Source: Rhipicephalus microplus (lineage: Eukaryota > Arthropoda > Arachnida > Ixodida > Ixodidae). From it: a DNA stretch of 64,000 nt. The first letter of the stretch is position 1; every line of letters begins with the position of its first letter. Below the pieces are notes generated by a model that searched no databases, was not told the origin of the DNA, and saw nothing but the letters and a program-made list of their open reading frames with translations. The position numbers were made by a program, and so were the translations under genes. Shown here one piece after another: positions 59,904 through 64,000 of the stretch. The stretch covers positions 8,276,001 through 8,340,000 of the forward strand of contig NC_134701.1 of NCBI RefSeq assembly GCF_043290135.1, given 5' to 3'.

Positions 59904-62850
59904 TCCGTGGCGCAATGGGCTAGCGCGATCGGCTGTTAACCGAAAGGTTGGAGTTTCGAGTCCTCCCGGGAGTGGTGTGTTGCTTCTTTTCATTGGGCTG
60001 ATAGCTTTGAAGATATGTTCTTATGGTGGTGAGAGTGGAGCAGGACTGTCTACGTGGCGCAATTGGCTAGCGCGATCGGCTGTTAACCGAAAAGTCGGAG
60101 GTTTGAGCCGACCCGGTGGTGGTGTGGCGCTTTTTTTTCTTTGGGCTGATAGCTTTGAAGATATGTTCTGATGGTGGTGAGAGTGGAGCTGGACTGTCTT
60201 CGTGGCGCAATTGGCTTGCGCGATCGGCTGTTACCCGAAAGGTTGAGGGTTCAGCCCACCCGGTGGTGGTGCGGCGCTTTTTTTTCTTCGCGCTGATAGC
60301 TTTGAAGATATGTTCTGATGGTGGTGAGAGTAGAGCAAGACTGTCTCCGTGGCGCAATGGGCTAGCGCGATCGGCTGTTAACCGAAAGGTTGGAGTTTCG
60401 AGCCCTCCCGTGTGTGGTGTGTTGCTTTTTTCTTTGCGCTGATAGCTTTGAAGATATGTTCTGATGGTGGTGAGAGTGGAGTAGGACTATCTCCGTTGTG
60501 CAATTGGCTAGCGCGATCGGCTGTTAACCGAAAGGTTGGAAATTCGAGCCCTCCCGGGAGTGGTGTGTTGCTTTTTTCTTTGCAGTAATAGCTTTGAAGA
60601 TATGTTCTGATGGTGGCGAGAGTGGAGCAGGACTGTCTTCGTGGCGCAATTGGCTAGCGCGATCGGCTGTTATCCGAAAGGTTGGAGGTTTGAGCCCACC
60701 CGGGAGTGGTGTGTTGCTTTTTTCTTTGCAGTAATAGCTTTGAAGATATGTTCTGATGGTGGCGAGAGTGGAGCAGGACTGTCTTCGTGGCGCAATTGGC
60801 TAGCGCGATCGGCTGTTATCCGAAAGGTTGGAGGTTTGAGCCCACCCGGTGGTGGTGCGGCGCTTTTTTTTTCTTTGGGGTGACAGCTCTGAAGAAATGG
60901 TCTGACGGTGGTGAGAGTGGAGCAGGACTGTCTCCGTGGCGCAATGGGCTAGCGCGATCGGCTGTTAACCGAAAGGTTGGAGTTTCGAGCCCTCCCGTGT
61001 GTGGTGTGTTGCTTTTTTCTTTGCGCTGATAGCTTTGAAGATATGTTCTGATGGTGGTGAGAGTGGAGTAGGACTATCTCCGTTGTGCAATTGGCTAGCG
61101 CGATTTTGGTTTTAACCGAAAGGTTGGAGGTTTGAGCCCACCAGGTGGTCGTACGGCGCATTATTTTCTTTGCGCTGATAGCTTTGAAGATATGTTCTGA
61201 TGGCAGTGAGAGTGGAGCAAGACTGTCTCCGTGGCGCAATGGGCTAGCGCGATCGGCTGTTAACCGAAAGGTTGGAAATTCGAGCCCTCCCGGGAGTGGT
61301 GTGTTGCTTTTTTCTTTGCGGTAATAGCTTTGAAGATATGTTCTGATGGTGGTGAGAGTGGAGCAGGACTGTCTTCGTGGCGCAATTGGCTAGCGCGATC
61401 GGCTGTTATCCGAAAGGTTGGAGGTTTGAGCCCACCCGGTGGTGGTGCGGCGCTTTTTTTTCTTTGGGGTGATAGCTCTGAAGAAATGGTCTGACGGTGG
61501 TGAGAGTGGAGCACGACTGTCTCTGTGGCGCAATTGGCTAGCGCGATTGGCTGTTAACCGAAAGGTTGGATGTTCGAGCCCACCCGGTGGTGGTGCAGTG
61601 CTTTTTTTTCTTTGGGCTGATAGCTTTGAAGATATGTTCTGATGGTGGTGAGAGTAGAGCAGGACTGTCTCCGTGGCGCAATTGGCTAGCGCGATCGGCT
61701 GTTAACCAAAAGGTCGGAGTTTCGAGCCCACCCGGTGGTGGTGCGGCGCTTTTTTTTCTTTGGGCTGATAGCTTTGAAGATATGTTCTGATGGTGGTGAG
61801 AGTAGAGCATGACTGTCTCCGTGGCGCAATTGGCTAGCGCGATCGGCTGTTAACCGAAAGGTTGGAGTTTCGAGCCCTCCCGGGAGAGGTGTGTTGCTTC
61901 TTTTCTTTGCGCTGATAGCTTTGAAGATATGTTCTGATGGTGGTGAGAGTGGAGCACGACTGTCTCCGTGGCGCAGTTCGCTAGCGCGATCGGCTGTTAA
62001 CCGAAAGGTTGGAGGTTCGAGCCAACCCGGTGGTGGTGTGGCGCTTTTTTTTCTTTGGGCTGATACCTTTGAAGATATGTTATGATGGTGGTGAGAGTGG
62101 AGCTGGACTGTCTCCGTGGTGCAATTGGCTTGCGCGATCGGCTGTGAACCGAAAGGTTGGAGGTTCGAGCCCACCCGGTGATGGTGCGGCGCTTTTTTTT
62201 CTTTGGGGTGATAGCTCTGAAGAAATGTTCTGACGGTGCTGAGTGTGGAGCAGGACTGTCTCCGTGGCGCAATTGGCCAGCGCGATTGGCTCTTAACCGA
62301 AAAGTTGGAGGTTCCAGCCGTCCGGGGTGGGCTGTGTTCCTTTTTTATTGCGCTGATAGCTTTGAAGATATGTTCTGATGGTGGTGAGAGTGGAGCACGA
62401 TTGTCTCCGTGGCGCAATTGGCTAGCGCGATCGGCTGTTAACCGAAAGGTTGGAGGTTCGAGCTGACCCGGTGGTGGTGCGGCGCTTTTTTTTCTTTGGG
62501 CTGATAGCTTTGAAGATATGTTCTAATTGTGGTGAGAGTGGAGCAGGACTGTCTCCGTGGCGCAATGGGCTAGCGCGATCGGCTGTTAACCGAAATGTTG
62601 GAGTTTCGAGCCCTCCCGGGAGTAGTGTGTTGCTTTTTTCTTTGCGGTAATAGCTTTGAAGATATTTTCTGACGGTGGTGAGAGTGGAGCACGATTGTCT
62701 CCGTGGCGCAATGGGCTAGCGCGATCGGCTGTTAACCGAAAAGTTGGAGGTTCGAGCCCACCCGGTGGTGGTGCGGCGCTTTTTCTTCTTTGGGCTGATA
62801 GCTTTGAAGATATGTTCTAATTGTGGTGAGAGTGGAGCAGGACTGTCTCC
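59904..62850 (+). repeat. Higher-order repeat, 2,944-bp unit, copy 2
   Basis: Second copy, apparently almost base-identical to copy 1. The sequence after it (62,744-64,000) continues like 56,414-57,670 at an offset of 6,330 bp, so a further round may run past the window edge. Confidence 0.85.
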
Positions 62851-64000
62851 GTGGCGCAATGGGCTAGCGCGATCGGCTGTTAACCGAAAGGTTGGAGTTT
62901 CGAGCCCTCCCGGGAGTAGTGTGTTGCTTTTTTCTTTGCGGTAATAGCTTTGAAGATATGTTCTGATGGTGGTGAGAGTGGAGCAGGACTGTCTTCGTGG
63001 CGCAATTGGCTAGCGCGATCGGCTGTTATCCGAAAGGTTGGAGGTTTGAGCCCACCCGGTGGTGGTGTGGCGCTTTTTTTCTTTGGGCTGATAGCTTTGA
63101 AGATATGTTCTGATGGTGGTGAGAGTGGAGCTGGACTGTCTCCGTGGCGCAATTGGCTTGCGCGATCGGCTGTTAACCGAAAGGTTGGAGTTTCGAGCCC
63201 ACCCGGTGGTGGTGCGGCGCTTTTTTTTTCTTTGGGCTGATCGCTTTGAAGATATGTTCTGATGGTGGTGAGAGTAGAGCAGGACTGTCTCCGTGGCGCA
63301 ATGGGCTAGCGCGATCGGCTGTTAACCGAAAGGTTGGAGTTTCGAGTCCTCCCGGGAGTGGTGTGTTGCTTCTTTTCATTGGGCTGATAGCTTTGAAGAT
63401 ATGTTCTTATGGTGGTGAGAGTGGAGCAGGACTGTCTACGTGGCGCAATTGGCTAGCGCGATCGGCTGTTAACCGAAAAGTCGGAGGTTTGAGCCCACCC
63501 GGTGGTGGTGTGGCGCTTTTTTTTCTTTGGGCTGATAGCTTTGAAGATATGTTCTGATGGTGGTGAGAGTGGAGCTGGACTGTCTCCGTGGCGCAATTGG
63601 CTTGCGCGATCGGCTGTTACCCGAAAGGTTGAGGGTTCAGCCCACCCGGTGGTGGTGCGGCGCTTTTTTTTCTTCGCGCTGATAGCTTTGAAGATATGTT
63701 CTGATGGTGGTGAGAGTAGAGCAAGACTGTCTCCGTGGCGCAATGGGCTAGCGCGATCGGCTGTTAACCGAAAGGTTGGAGTTTCGAGCCCTCCCGTGTG
63801 TGGTGTGTTGCTTTTTTCTTTGCGCTGATAGCTTTGAAGATATGTTCTGATGGTGGTGAGAGTGGAGTAGGACTATCTCCGTTGTGCAATTGGCTAGCGC
63901 GATCGGCTGTTAACCGAAAGGTTGGAAATTCGAGCCCTCCCGGGAGTGGTGTGTTGCTTTTTTCTTTGCAGTAATAGCTTTGAAGATATGTTCTGATGGT

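Larger units (their letters stand above)
35735..64000 (+). repeat. tRNA-Asn-derived satellite array, right block
   Basis: About 192 monomers of the ~147-bp tRNA-Asn-like repeat, uninterrupted and all on the + strand to the end of the window, so the array continues beyond it. It holds the rest of large unit 2 (to ~40,967), a partial third copy of that unit's tail (~41,150-44,700, offset growing from 3,520 to 3,814 bp), a 4,548-bp tandem pair, and a 2,944-bp tandem pair near the right end. Monomers around 54-56 kb are the most divergent, with anticodon-loop changes and irregular linkers. Confidence 0.95.

Noticed and set aside
1..64000. CRISPR array
   Set aside because: The repeats are regular, but the intervening sequence is the same spacer each time, not unique spacers. 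The unit is far too long and there are no cas genes.
1..64000. Ordinary tRNA-derived SINE family
   Set aside because: SINEs are dispersed, end in A-rich or LINE-like tails and have target duplications. Here the units are strictly head-to-tail with a constant spacer and no tail. A SINE-like ancestor cannot be excluded, but the present form is a satellite.
1..64000. A wholly artificial duplication by the assembler
   Set aside because: It cannot be excluded without reads, but copies differ by scattered substitutions, one-monomer gains and losses and private anticodon changes. That fits real biological copies better than wholesale assembly artefact. The youngest blocks (4,548 and 2,944 bp) deserve read-depth checks.

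Overview
This window is eukaryotic repetitive DNA, not ordinary gene space. About 61 of 64 kb is one head-to-tail satellite whose ~147-bp monomer derives from a tRNA-Asn(GTT) gene. I estimate about 415 monomers from length (61.2 kb / ~147 bp), all on the + strand. Each monomer has a tRNA-like half of ~74 bp, with a consensus-matching Pol III A box (TGGCGCAATTGG), an anticodon loop reading GTT and a B box (GGTTCGAGCCC). A short linker, a T6-T9 run and a conserved ~55-bp spacer follow. The 3' acceptor strand and the T stem are degraded in nearly every copy, so these are tRNA-derived pseudogenes or a satellite, not a cluster of working tRNA-Asn genes.

Layout: satellite 1-22,976; a 5'-truncated LINE (non-LTR retrotransposon) at 22,977-24,366; satellite 24,367-34,345; a second LINE copy at 34,346-35,734; satellite 35,735-64,000. 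The two LINE copies are almost identical and share both junctions. They are therefore one insertion that was later copied inside a large tandem duplication: unit 1 is ~16,607-29,745 and unit 2 is ~29,746-40,967. Further direct duplications of whole monomer blocks are visible, with offsets of 2,504, 1,471, 1,915, 439, 4,548, 2,944 and 146 bp. The array is a mosaic of nested higher-order repeats, as expected from repeated unequal exchange.

The only protein-coding homology is the C-terminal part of a LINE reverse transcriptase (GVPQGS and YADD motifs, thumb and C-terminal region). It is open from the truncation point to its stop in copy 1 and frameshifted in copy 2. The LINE 3' end has a nested hairpin, AATAAA and a short (TTCAA)n tail in place of poly(A).

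The organism is a metazoan. The LINE type and its TTCAA-type tail recall chelicerate genomes (ticks especially), but that is recollection-based inference with low confidence. No host protein gene, rRNA gene, CRISPR array or bacterial feature was found. Boundaries of the large duplications are estimates to within roughly one monomer, because neighbouring monomers are so alike.
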